Part shown: positions 54,401 to 62,311 of the stretch, piece by piece
How positions within the stretch are numbered: position 1 is the stretch's first letter
Layout of the letters: every line of letters starts with the position of its first letter
Assembly: GCA_050291725.1 (NCBI GenBank)
Contig: JBNKKH010000017.1
Span: 124,001 to 188,000 of the forward strand
Origin: JAAGZL01 sp050291725
GTDB taxonomy: Bacteria > Pseudomonadota > Gammaproteobacteria > Chromatiales > Chromatiaceae
Length of the DNA: 64,000 nt
Direction: 5' to 3'
The notes under the pieces: model-generated
What the model was told of the DNA's origin: nothing
Database searches by the model: none
The model's input: only the letters and a program-made list of their open reading frames with translations
Made by a program: the position numbers and the translations under genes

Positions 54401-55883
54401 CCACGCCGCCGCTTTGGTCAAACTCGCCTCTGCCGTCAGAAGCCACTCCGATTGACATAGCGCCGTCACTTGCCTGCAGGGTGCCGCCGGTCATGGTATA
54501 GCTACCGTCACCGCCGTCTATGCTATCATCGGAGGAGTAGCCTACAAACACAGTACTGGTAACTGAGTTGGTGCCGCCGGACTGGGTGAAGCTACCAGTG
54601 CCATATAATCCGATCATTTCGCTGCTGGCTAATAGGGTGCCGGTGCCAGACAGCTGGTAAGAACCGTTGCTTGTTTGGTGTGCACCCAACACTAGACCAC
54701 CGCTGCCTAGATCTACCATACCGCCGCTTTGGATAAAGGCGCCACTGCCGTCATAACCTACAGCGATATGCATAAGGCCGTCACTTGCCTGCAGGGTGCC
54801 TCCGGTCATGGTGTAGCTGCCGTCTCCAGTAGGGCTAGTGCCCAGATACATAGTATCAATGACCGAGTTAATGCCGCCGAACTGGGTGAAGCTACCGGTG
54901 CCAGAACGCCCGATGTGTTCAACGCGGGCTAATAGGGTGCCAGTGCCTGAGAGATGGTAAGAACCGTCACTTGCTTGGTTTTCACCCACAGATAAATCAC
55001 CGCTGCCTAGATCTACCAGGCCACCGCTTTGGATAAAGTCGCCACTGCCGTCATGGCCTACATAGATATTGCCGTTAGTTGACTGCAGAGTGCCGCCAGT
55101 CATGGTGTAGCTGCCGTTTCCGGTGGAGTCATAGCCTAGAAACATGCCTGCGGTGATTGAGTTGGTACCGCCAGACTGGGTGAAGGAACCAGTACCAGAA
55201 TACCCTATAAATTCGTTGAAAGCCGATAGATTGCCGCCAGTCATGGTGTAGGTGCCATCAGCGCCTAAGTCCTTGCCCAAATACATAGCGGTAACTTTGT
55301 TGGTGGCGCTGGACTGGGTGAAGGTACCCGTGCCAGCACGCCCGATGTATTCTTCGTTGGCGGATAAGGTCCCAGTGCCGGATAACTGGTAAGAACCTGT
55401 TCCATACGAAAAGTAACCCGATTCGAAAGATAAACCACCTAATATTAAAGTAGCGCTAGATACGGTCCCGCCACCAGTCTGTATCATCGCCCCACTACCG
55501 CTTGTACCGATGGAGATGGTGTCAGCTGACAAGTCACCGTTGGGGTAGCTTGTGGAAGTGCGCAAGGTGGTGGTGCCACCTCCGGTGTTTTCTACCGACA
55601 GATAAGAGAAAACTGGCACATCCGTACAACCAGGATCTGTGCAACCATCGTAGTTGTATCGATAAAAGAGTGTAGCGTTTGCAGTATCGGCGGTCAGGTA
55701 GACATTATCACCGGTTACAGGGACAACGCCGCTCTGCCATATAGTTGCCTGATCAAGGTAACCTGAGACGCTGGAGTTAAGATAAACATCTTGCGCCTGA
55801 GCTGGCATGGCTTGGACCAGAAGAACTAAACCAGCAGACAAGATAGACCCAGCTTTTAACCTTTCCCCGTACACTTTTTCCAT
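51468..55883 (-). CDS. large PEP-CTERM surface protein of tandem beta-repeat units
   Basis: A 1471-residue exported protein (signal peptide ending AQAQD). Residues about 130-1000 consist of short GxGxFxQSGG strands arranged in a higher-order unit of about 100 residues: GSYQLSGTG, EYIGNSGTGSFTQSGGTN, GDGSYTMTGGTLQASDG, SGEFTQSGGVVDLGSG. This is the pattern of right-handed beta-helix adhesins. The rest is a degenerate threonine-, glycine- and asparagine-rich strand region (about 1000-1400). The C-terminus has PIPGAIWLFGSA, a hydrophobic helix and RRKQLRG, a PEP-CTERM signal, so exosortase processing is expected. There is no autotransporter barrel. It probably functions as a surface or extracellular matrix protein; ligand unknown. 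Confidence 0.88.
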   Translation of the reverse strand: MEKVYGERLKAGSILSAGLVLLVQAMPAQAQDVYLNSSVSGYLDQATIWQSGVVPVTGDNVYLTADTANATLFYRYNYDGCTDPGCTDVPVFSYLSVENTGGGTTTLRTSTSYPNGDLSADTISIGTSGSGAMIQTGGGTVSSATLILGGLSFESGYFSYGTGSYQLSGTGTLSANEEYIGRAGTGTFTQSSATNKVTAMYLGKDLGADGTYTMTGGNLSAFNEFIGYSGTGSFTQSGGTNSITAGMFLGYDSTGNGSYTMTGGTLQSTNGNIYVGHDGSGDFIQSGGLVDLGSGDLSVGENQASDGSYHLSGTGTLLARVEHIGRSGTGSFTQFGGINSVIDTMYLGTSPTGDGSYTMTGGTLQASDGLMHIAVGYDGSGAFIQSGGMVDLGSGGLVLGAHQTSNGSYQLSGTGTLLASSEMIGLYGTGSFTQSGGTNSVTSTVFVGYSSDDSIDGGDGSYTMTGGTLQASDGAMSIGVASDGRGEFDQSGGVVDLGGGGLYVGQSYGIDDFDPLDGDNSYQLSGTGTLLANVELIGFDGNGSFIQSGGINSVIDTMYLGNGAADGSYTMTGGTLQASDDGMHLQVGYYGSGEFIQSGGAVDLGSGILTVGSNQSSDGSYHLSGNGTLSAYREYIGNSGAGSFTQSGGSNTVIDSMLLGLDVNSTGYGSYTMTGGTLQASDGAMSIYVGYASSGEFTQSGGQVDLGGGDLVVGEEPASDGSYQLSGTGILSAYREYIGNSGTGNFTQSGGTNLVTQSMYVGANSSGGDGSYTMTGGTLQASDDGMDLEVGRFGSGEFTHSGGIVALGSGELKVGSNSLSDGSYQLSGTGILSAYREYIGNSGTGSFTQSGGTNVISDTLYIAWHEGSSGTYNLQGGTLSAASIDSKGSFTQSGGTLDAGTFDNRGSFNYSGGVFDGYLHLYEEGSFSQSSGTTFAAADGVTNDDSLSIYSGSAFNANGSGLVNNNTVSLYGGMLGGDGQLTNYGRISGYGAIAGSGGMVNFGYLEQTGDLTISNTGTTTNNMFVNLSKNFLNLTGGDFENRGTIAMDESIVNGSSHLYNRAGGVIQGDGLINTAFSNEGSLVVAGMTGISRDFTNSGVVEMAAATASMHGGAIDNQGTIHGNGQVGNDISNSGRVEAVNGILTLNGMVSNATSGQLSAGSGSKLLMSQGLAANNGKISLMGGTVDNGGHSMTNNGQITGYGTLRTGGLTNNNKVLLAGGPSTVDGSVTNASAGSIEVAYGHAIFNDDVVNDGLFKTTEASVSFVGDFTNNGTYFSDPSINTFSGDYTVNASGDIVGGEGDVFQFLGDFYNSSEQNESWNTREARIEFLTGTDNIHNMTLAGGDLGANLGGFVDNFAWGLMDIAANILNLGDGNSESGAAFYVGGVLGLDISGDAITNIIGNGYNIYYLAGLDENGYLGGLNYDLQGGGQLIAVSGDVMPTPIPGAIWLFGSAIFAMAGYRRKQLRGSISS
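53200..55210. repeat. Internal tandem repeats (about 300-320 bp period) in the PEP-CTERM gene
   Basis: Near-identical DNA blocks recur, for example the GCCGCC(A/G)GTCATGGT segment near 53560, 53860, 54170, 54490, 54800 and 55090. Repeat copies vary slightly in length and are prone to expansion and assembly error. Confidence 0.8.
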
Positions 55884-55912
55884 GTTATTACTGCCTTGTT
55901 TTTATAACCGTG

Positions 55913-55950
55913 AATTGTTTTAACTAATGATGTAAATTGTTTTAATTAAT
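55913..55950. promoter_or_regulatory. 16-bp direct repeat (22-base period) upstream of the PEP-CTERM gene
   Basis: AATTGTTTTAACTAAT (55913-55928) and AATTGTTTTAATTAAT (55935-55950), one difference, 30-67 bases before the start. Spacing of two helical turns suggests an operator. The rest of the spacer to lpd (55951-56349) has no gene. Confidence 0.5.
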
Positions 55951-56349
55951 AAATAACCCGGCCATTATCCACAGATCACAAAAGTTATCAACCAGGTGCT
56001 GTCGGTACAAATGATTACAAAGAGTGACGCTTTAATATTTTTATTCCCATAATCAATCCATACGCCCATCAAGGGTGTAGCAACATCGCTATGGGAGAAG
56101 GAATGCACAAGCTTCTGTTCTCATGTCTAAGATTTATGCAAGCCCACATATTTACTCCTTCTTATCACTCAATACATCGAGTATCGATATAACGCATTTA
56201 GAAATCAATTGAAGCGGGTATCATGCTTTGCGTAATACCTTTAACCTGCTTGTGATGTTCTATAAACTATCCGTCAAGACGCACCAAAGATCCCAAAGCT
56301 ATAAACCCAGAAAAGATACGCAATTAATTCATATACCGCGGAGATACAA

Positions 56350-57759
56350 GTGCAAGAGAAACAAGTAGATGTAGCAATCATAGGTTCCGGCAGCGCTGGC
56401 CTTTATGCCATGGGCAAGGTCGTGCCTTCGGGCAAAAGTTTTGTCCTGATCAACGGCGGCGAGTTGGGAACCACCTGCGCCCGCGTCGGCTGCATGCCCT
56501 CCAAGGCCCTGATCCAGGCGTCCCATGATTTTTCCCGCACTAAGATGCTTGGACGTTATGGAGTTGAAGGCAAAGACGAAATAAACATCGATCTGAATGA
56601 GACCCTGGAGTATGTCCAGGATATGCGCGACACCTTCGTGGATAGAGTTCTCTCCAACAGCACCGACCATATGAGCGATGAGGTGCTAATCGAAGGCTAT
56701 GCCAAATTTGTGGAACCCAACCTGCTCCAAGTGGATGAGCAGCTAATACGCGCTGACAAGATCATAATAGCCACCGGCTCCCGCCCTGTCCTACCCAAGC
56801 CGTGGGAGGCCTTCGGCGACAAAGTGATCACCACCGACCAATTTTTTGAATTGGAAGAGATGCCCGCATCCATGGCGGTGATCGGCCTGGGCACCATCGG
56901 TCTAGAGATCGGACAGTCCCTGGCCAAGCTAGGGGTGGAAGTAACAGGTTTCGACATACTGGAGAGCATCGGTGGCATCGAAGACCCAGAAGTAGCTCAA
57001 ACCGCGCTTCAGATCATCGGCAAGGATTTTCCGCTGCATCTGGGGGCCGCAGCCGAGATCACAAAAGAGGGAGATAAACTCAGAGTCACTGCTGATGACA
57101 ACTCAGTGCTGGTAGATAAGGTTCTGGCCAGCCTGGGACGCACACCCAATATAGAGAGCCTGGAACTAGAGAAGGCAGGCATTGAGCTTGACGCCAGGGG
57201 CATACCACTATTCAACCGTAACACCATGCAGTGTGGCGACAGCCATATATTCATCGCTGGGGATGTGAATAACGATATACCCCTGCTGCATGAGGCGGGT
57301 GACGAGGGGCGCATCGCCGGCAGCAACGCCGTAAGCGACCAGATCGTCCCCTACCAACGCAAAACCCTCATTGCCATTAACTTCTGCGAACCAAATATCT
57401 GTCATGTTGGGCTGCGCTGGTCCGAGCTGGATCATGACCAGGTCGCCGTGGGTGAAGTGCAACTAGCCCCAGTTGGTCGCGCCCTGATCATGGGGAAAAA
57501 CAAGGGCATCATTCGAGTCTATGCCGATAAGCAGAGTGGCAAGCTATTGGGAGCCGCCATGGCATGTGTTAGCGGCGAAAACTTGGCCCACCTCCTGGCC
57601 TGGAGCATCCAGCAGGGACTCACGGTAGGCGACCTGATCCAGATGCCCTACTATCACCCGGTAATAGAAGAGGCGCTACAAGCAGCCCTGAACGATCTGT
57701 ATCAGAAGGTGGATAACAAAAATGCCGGCGCTATAGCGGAGTCGGCTCCCCTCTCCTGA
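56350..57759 (+). CDS. lpd: dihydrolipoyl dehydrogenase
   Basis: A 469-residue FAD-dependent disulfide oxidoreductase. Order: FAD Rossmann GSGSAG (about 13-18), redox pair TTCARVGCMPSKALI near 45, NAD Rossmann IGLGTIGLEIG near 180, FAD-binding IFIAGDVN near 305 and the C-terminal active-site YHPVIEEALQ with His-Glu near 437. The redox segment lacks the LNVG of the typical pyruvate-dehydrogenase enzyme and has ARVG, so it belongs to a divergent branch whose lipoyl partner is not obvious. GTG start with GGAG six bases upstream. No other pyruvate or 2-oxoglutarate dehydrogenase genes are nearby. Confidence 0.88.
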   Translation: MQEKQVDVAIIGSGSAGLYAMGKVVPSGKSFVLINGGELGTTCARVGCMPSKALIQASHDFSRTKMLGRYGVEGKDEINIDLNETLEYVQDMRDTFVDRVLSNSTDHMSDEVLIEGYAKFVEPNLLQVDEQLIRADKIIIATGSRPVLPKPWEAFGDKVITTDQFFELEEMPASMAVIGLGTIGLEIGQSLAKLGVEVTGFDILESIGGIEDPEVAQTALQIIGKDFPLHLGAAAEITKEGDKLRVTADDNSVLVDKVLASLGRTPNIESLELEKAGIELDARGIPLFNRNTMQCGDSHIFIAGDVNNDIPLLHEAGDEGRIAGSNAVSDQIVPYQRKTLIAINFCEPNICHVGLRWSELDHDQVAVGEVQLAPVGRALIMGKNKGIIRVYADKQSGKLLGAAMACVSGENLAHLLAWSIQQGLTVGDLIQMPYYHPVIEEALQAALNDLYQKVDNKNAGAIAESAPLS

Positions 57760-57826
57760 ACAATTTTTTGGATGGTGGTTGCCTATAGCAACCACCAAAA
57801 ACAGCATCATCTGGAATATTTATACA

Positions 57827-59494
57827 ATGGCTCAATACATCTACACCATGAACCGGGTTGGCAAAATAGTGCCACCCAAACGCGTAATACTTAAAGACAT
57901 ATCCCTATCATTCTTTCCCGGAGCCAAGATCGGCGTCCTGGGTCTAAACGGAGCGGGCAAATCAACGCTGTTAAAGATTATGGCGGGATTGGACAGCGAG
58001 ATCGAAGGCGAGGCCCGCCCCCAGCCTGGAATCAATATAGGCTACCTATCCCAGGAACCACAACTGGACCCAAGCAAAGACGTACGCGGTAATGTGGAAG
58101 AGGCACTGCATGAGGTAAAAGATGCTCTGGAAGAGCTGGATAAGGTGTATGCCGCATACGCCGAAGCAGATGCCGATTTCGATGCTCTGGCCAAACGTCA
58201 GGCTGAACTGGAGAACATCATTCAGGCCCAGGATGGACACAACCTGGAGCGCACCCTAGAGGTAGCAGCCGACGCCCTGCGCCTGCCACCTTGGGATGCG
58301 GATGTAACCAAGATCTCCGGTGGTGAACGCCGCCGCGTAGCCCTGTGTAAATTGCTACTCTCCAAGCCGGACATGCTGCTGCTGGACGAGCCAACCAACC
58401 ATCTGGACGCTGAGTCAGTGGCATGGCTGGAGCGCTTCCTGCACGACTATCCGGGAACCGTAGTGGCAGTAACCCATGATCGCTACTTCCTGGATAACGT
58501 AGCTGGCTGGATTCTAGAGCTAGACCGCGGTCACGGCATCCCCTGGGAGGGCAACTACTCCTCCTGGCTGGAACAGAAAGAGCAGAGACTGGAGCTGGAA
58601 CAGAAACAGGAGTCTGCCCGCATCAAGAGCATGAAGCACGAGCTGGAGTGGGTGCGCAGCAACCCCAAGGGGAGACACGCCAAGAGCAAAGCCCGTCTGC
58701 AGCGCTTTGAAGAGCTACAGAGCCAGGAGTTCCAGAAGCGCAGCGAGACCAACGAAATCTATATCCCACCCGGTGAGCGCCTGGGTGATCTGGTTATAGA
58801 AGCTAAAGGCCTGAAGAAATCATTCGGCGACAAGGTGCTGTATGAGGACCTAAACTTTAATCTACCTAAGGGAGGCATTGTGGGCATTATCGGCCCCAAC
58901 GGCGCTGGTAAAACCACTCTATTCCGTATGATCACTGGCGAGGAGAAACCGGACGCTGGAGAGTTTAGGATCGGCGAGACAGTAAATGTTGCCTATGTGG
59001 ACCAATCGCGTGACGCCCTGAACGATGAGAAAACAGTTTGGGAAGAGCTATCTGGCGGAAGCGATGTTATAACCGTAGGCAACTATGAGATGAACTCACG
59101 GGCCTACGTTAGCCGCTTCAACTTCAAGGGGCCTGATCAGCAGAAGCGTGTAGGCGACCTATCCGGCGGTGAACGCAACCGGGTGCATATGGCTAACCTA
59201 CTTAAGAGCGGCGGCAACCTGCTACTACTGGACGAACCCACCAATGATCTGGATGTGGAGACCCTGCGCGCCCTGGAAGAGGCCATCCTCACCTTCCCTG
59301 GCTGCGTGGTAGTCATCTCCCATGACCGCTGGTTCTTGGATCGTATTGCCACCCATATACTAGCCTTTGAAGGGGATTCGAAAACAGTGTGGTTTGAAGG
59401 CAACTATGCTGACTACGAAGCAGATCGTAAAAAACGCCTGGGAGCAGAGGCGGATCAACCCCACAGGATTAAGTATAGGAAGATTGATGGTTAA
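57827..59494 (+). CDS. ettA: energy-dependent translational throttle protein EttA (ABC-F)
   Basis: EttA binds the ribosomal E site and couples early elongation to ATP levels. ATG at 57827 gives MAQYIYTMNRVGKIVPPKR, the usual N-terminus; codons upstream to 57779 are not family-like. The 555-residue protein has two ABC domains: GLNGAGKST and GERRRVALCKLLLSKPDMLLLDEPTNHLD in the first, and GPNGAGKTT and SGGERNRVHMANLL-type with LLLDEPTNDLD in the second. The linker between them carries the P-site tRNA-interaction motif region (about 255-320). Confidence 0.96.
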   Translation: MAQYIYTMNRVGKIVPPKRVILKDISLSFFPGAKIGVLGLNGAGKSTLLKIMAGLDSEIEGEARPQPGINIGYLSQEPQLDPSKDVRGNVEEALHEVKDALEELDKVYAAYAEADADFDALAKRQAELENIIQAQDGHNLERTLEVAADALRLPPWDADVTKISGGERRRVALCKLLLSKPDMLLLDEPTNHLDAESVAWLERFLHDYPGTVVAVTHDRYFLDNVAGWILELDRGHGIPWEGNYSSWLEQKEQRLELEQKQESARIKSMKHELEWVRSNPKGRHAKSKARLQRFEELQSQEFQKRSETNEIYIPPGERLGDLVIEAKGLKKSFGDKVLYEDLNFNLPKGGIVGIIGPNGAGKTTLFRMITGEEKPDAGEFRIGETVNVAYVDQSRDALNDEKTVWEELSGGSDVITVGNYEMNSRAYVSRFNFKGPDQQKRVGDLSGGERNRVHMANLLKSGGNLLLLDEPTNDLDVETLRALEEAILTFPGCVVVISHDRWFLDRIATHILAFEGDSKTVWFEGNYADYEADRKKRLGAEADQPHRIKYRKIDG

Positions 59495-59585
59495 AGATAG
59501 GGCCTAAGGGATGAGGCCCGAGGGCCATGCATTTAAAAATATGTCATCTGCGGCTTGATCACTGGATCCAGGAGGTAGCTACTCA

Positions 59586-59951
59586 ATGAAAATGCTTACC
59601 AGAGACGATGACAAGGAATATTTAGCATCCCTAAAAGCAAAACTTGAAGAGAGTGGTATTCCAGCAGTTGTCCATGGAGAAGATACCGCACGAATGGTGT
59701 TTCACAAATATCTCCTGGAGCCAACTCTATGGATATATATTGACGAGCAATTTGAAGATGCGGTCAAGCTAATGGAGAATCCCAATCATGTGGTTACAAC
59801 CGGAATTGATATGGATGAGTTTTGTAAAATAACCAACTCGAAAACACATCAACAGCAAGCCTTTAATGAGGCCGTAAAACAGATTGCGATTACAATCGGT
59901 ATAGTGATGCTAGGGATATTTATTTTTGTTAAAGTTCTAGAGAGTATATGA
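59586..59951 (+). CDS. DUF2007 domain protein with C-terminal membrane helix
   Basis: A 121-residue protein. The N-terminal part (about 10-70), with LEESGIPAVVHGEDT and LWIYIDEQFEDAVKLM, fits DUF2007, annotated as a putative signal-transducing fold. A single helix at about 98-117 (IAITIGIVMLGIFIFVKVL) anchors it, so it may act at the inner membrane. A strong AGGAGGT lies nine bases before the ATG. Function unknown. Confidence 0.75.
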   Translation: MKMLTRDDDKEYLASLKAKLEESGIPAVVHGEDTARMVFHKYLLEPTLWIYIDEQFEDAVKLMENPNHVVTTGIDMDEFCKITNSKTHQQQAFNEAVKQIAITIGIVMLGIFIFVKVLESI

Positions 59952-60052
59952 GTTCAAGGGACACAATATATATCTCTTCATACAAATAGGTATTATATCC
60001 CCTGAACGCATACGAGATAGGATAGGAGCATCATTGGAATCAGGCATAAATG

Positions 60053-60185
60053 GTACTTACTTAAGGTGGTGTTCTAGGTTTTCGTCATTCCGGCGTATGC
60101 CGGAATCCAGGAATATTGCACCGTCCAGCATTCTGGATCCCGGCATACGCCAGGATGACGAGAGCTTTTAGCCTTAAGTAAGTGC
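60053..60185. mobile_element. Palindromic MITE-like element
   Basis: A 133-base element. The terminal arms are GTACTTACTTAAGG (60053-60066) and the reverse CCTTAAGTAAGTGC (60172-60185), 14 bp with one mismatch. The inner arms with CGTCATTCCGGCGTATGCCG and the complementary CGGCATACGCCAGGATGACG lie at 60082-60108 and 60140-60162. Such TCATTCCGG palindromes are common dispersed non-coding repeats; no transposase is present. Confidence 0.75.
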
Positions 60186-60361
60186 TATTCGAATCAGACA
60201 TGAAACAAGTCTCTCCAGACCACAGTTGTTTAAAACAACAAAAGATTGCTGGTTATATGTTTATAATTCAAACCAGAAAGCTATATAGGTGAGATTGTTC
60301 TATTATGGTTATATAGCCCAATAACAGTAGGTGTGAGCATATGTGTAACAAGGAGATATTT

Positions 60362-60877
60362 ATGCGATTGGGAAAACTTAAATTCACGACAGGTGGCTTA
60401 ATAGGTATCTGTATATCCTTAGCTTTAGCACTAACAGTTGACGTAAGTGCGGAAACTAAAATCTATAAGTATGTAGATGAGAATGGTGTTGTTAGCTTCA
60501 CCTCTAAACCACCGTCTGAGGTAACAGAAACAGAACCTGTCGATATTCCCGAAGGCAATATCATTCACAAAAGAAAATTGACAAAAAAAACCAGAAAATT
60601 CCAAAATAAGGATAGGAATCTAAGTGAAAAACTCGATAAACGTATAGACGAATTTAAAAAACGCGCAGATGAAATTGCCACGGCAAGGGCTGAAGTTAAA
60701 ACAAGGAAGGAGAATTTAGAGAAAGGAAAGGTACCATCACCTGGAGAGAGAGTTGGAACAGTAACTGGGCACTCGCGCTTGCGCCCTAGTTATCATAACA
60801 GGGTAAAGCGCCTTGAGGCAGAGCTTGCCGCAGCCGAAAAAAAACTCAGCGAGTTAGAAAACAAATACAAGCACTAA
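60362..60877 (+). CDS. DUF4124 domain periplasmic protein
   Basis: A 171-residue protein. ATG at 60362 is chosen because AAGGAG lies six bases upstream; an earlier in-frame ATG at 60341 lacks one. The signal peptide (ending DVSAE) is followed by KIYKYVDENGVVSFTSKPPSE at about 35-55, the DUF4124 signature. A lysine- and glutamate-rich coiled coil fills the C-terminus (about 80-170). Function unknown; the family is widespread in gammaproteobacterial envelopes. Confidence 0.8.
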   Translation: MRLGKLKFTTGGLIGICISLALALTVDVSAETKIYKYVDENGVVSFTSKPPSEVTETEPVDIPEGNIIHKRKLTKKTRKFQNKDRNLSEKLDKRIDEFKKRADEIATARAEVKTRKENLEKGKVPSPGERVGTVTGHSRLRPSYHNRVKRLEAELAAAEKKLSELENKYKH

Positions 60878-60902
60878 ACAGAAACCACCTTGCACTCTAA
60901 CT

Positions 60903-61098
60903 TCATCCTCTCCTCCAGCTGGTCCCACCCGCTCCATCCTCCAGCAGAATATTAGCCTCCTGCAACTGATCACGAATCCGATCCGCCTCCGACCAGTTTT
61001 TCTCTTTACGGGCGTCCAGACGTTGCTGGATTAGGCTATCTATCTCTGCATCGCTCAGAGCATCATCCCCTGATGCCTCGCCACGCACGAATAATTCC
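60903..61098 (-). pseudogene. cysS 3'-end fragment
   Basis: This is a second copy of the last 64 codons of cysS (intact gene at 62312-63697). Bases 61000-61087 are nearly identical. Towards the stop codon the DNA differs at more than ten sites, but almost all are synonymous: in the shared C-terminal stretch only one residue differs (Ser for Ala in NWSEAD). The fragment begins ATGGAATTATTC without a ribosome-binding site, and homology ends there. It is convergent with the DUF4124 gene. Confidence 0.85.
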
Positions 61099-61332
61099 AT
61101 TCATTGACCATTTTAAGCTCTCTCCCTTTGCAAAAAACAGAAGCGGTTAAAGGTCTGTAGTTTTCCTGGGCATAAGCGATTACTGTTTAAATGAGAAATA
61201 TGAACAATGCAATTACAAGCAACAATGCCACATTAAATTGACAACAAGGCTAGTTTGGGCAGAGTGGAATTTTCCTGGAAGATACGGGGCCAGACAAACT
61301 AATCTAACCCCGTATTATTACATCGCTAACAC

Positions 61333-61725
61333 TTACTTCAGAACTGGTCCATACTGTCTGTCGATAACAGGAATATGGTGATCCAACCAATCCTTGATAA
61401 AGGCCATGGTACTTGTTTCTATTTCGACTTCGTTAGCATGAAATTTTTCCTGCAGATCTGCACAGGTATTGACTAGATTGGCATGCACCTGCCGGTGTTC
61501 ATCCAGACCAGCATAGCCCTTTTCTTGCATAAGATGCTCTTCTGACTGAAAGTGCACAATAACGAATTCGATGAGTCTATCAAGGCAATTCCCTATGTTT
61601 TGCCGCTCTCCTTCAGAAACCGCATCGTTCAATGCATTAACACGAGTAAATATTTCTTGGTGTTGTTTGTCGAAGATTGCGACTTCAGTAGCGTAATTCT
61701 CAGGAGTCCATTTCATTAATGACAT
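61333..61725 (-). CDS. bacteriohemerythrin
   Basis: A 130-residue four-helix protein binding O2 at a di-iron site. All seven expected ligands are visible: His22 (KQHQE), His58 and Glu62 (IVHFQSEE), His77 and His81 (EHRQVH), His117 and Asp122 (DHHIPVID). Family members shuttle or sense oxygen and may help regulate aerotaxis or deliver O2 to respiratory enzymes. It stands alone between two cysS copies, with an imperfect ATACGGGG/CCCCGTAT hairpin (61282-61315) downstream on the same strand and no T run. Confidence 0.93.
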   Translation of the reverse strand: MSLMKWTPENYATEVAIFDKQHQEIFTRVNALNDAVSEGERQNIGNCLDRLIEFVIVHFQSEEHLMQEKGYAGLDEHRQVHANLVNTCADLQEKFHANEVEIETSTMAFIKDWLDHHIPVIDRQYGPVLK

Positions 61726-62311
61726 ACTAGTTCCTCTTGCTCTTAATTTCCTTTAAGTAATATCCATATTTGCAACTTGGGTAGACAAAACATATGTATG
61801 CCTCTCCAGCTCTTCCTATGGGTCCATTACCCGATAGATACGTAATTTCATTTAAACCGTATCAGCGAGTGTGTGTTTTCTATCCCAGTTCAAATTGATT
61901 GTAAAGACGTGACTCTAATTTTAAGCATAAAGGAAACTATACTGTGCGGTATTGCACATTGTTTGCAAAAGCAGATAACACTCGACTCAGGGAACAAGGT
62001 ACTACCAACCGGATGGTTGCAATATACTGAACCATAAACTACTGTTTTATTTTTCCATATGGCACAAGAGAAATATTCATATCGTATTGCGCTACACAAT
62101 CACAACATACAAGGAGTGTTTTTTATTCAACTAACCAGCGTAGTTAGCAACACAATTCCAAAACACATGATTGTCACGGTCGCGCATGAGACCAAATCTA
62201 ACAACCTACGCGCGGTACTCTTCTGCAATGAGATAGCACCGCTACATATCACCTTTTTTTACCTAACTGACAAATACTATTCTGCACTGCGGATTTATCG
62301 CTAAGGGCATC
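61726..62311. other. Intergenic region between the bacteriohemerythrin gene and intact cysS
   Basis: No credible gene was found. A plus-strand 81-codon frame at 62059-62304 has no ribosome-binding site, no recognisable motif and a composition unlike its neighbours, so it is not called. Nothing else stands out. Confidence 0.5.

Noticed and set aside
53200..55210. CRISPR-like regular repeats
   Set aside because: The repeats are inside one long open frame, have about 300-base periods and encode conserved protein strands, so they are protein repeats.
61282..61315. ATACGGGG/CCCCGTAT dyad as a terminator of the hemerythrin gene
   Set aside because: Long 18-base loop and no T run; noted in the gene entry but not listed as a terminator.
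62059..62304. 81-codon plus-strand frame downstream of cysS
   Set aside because: No ribosome-binding site, no motif and no signal or membrane feature that would support a gene.
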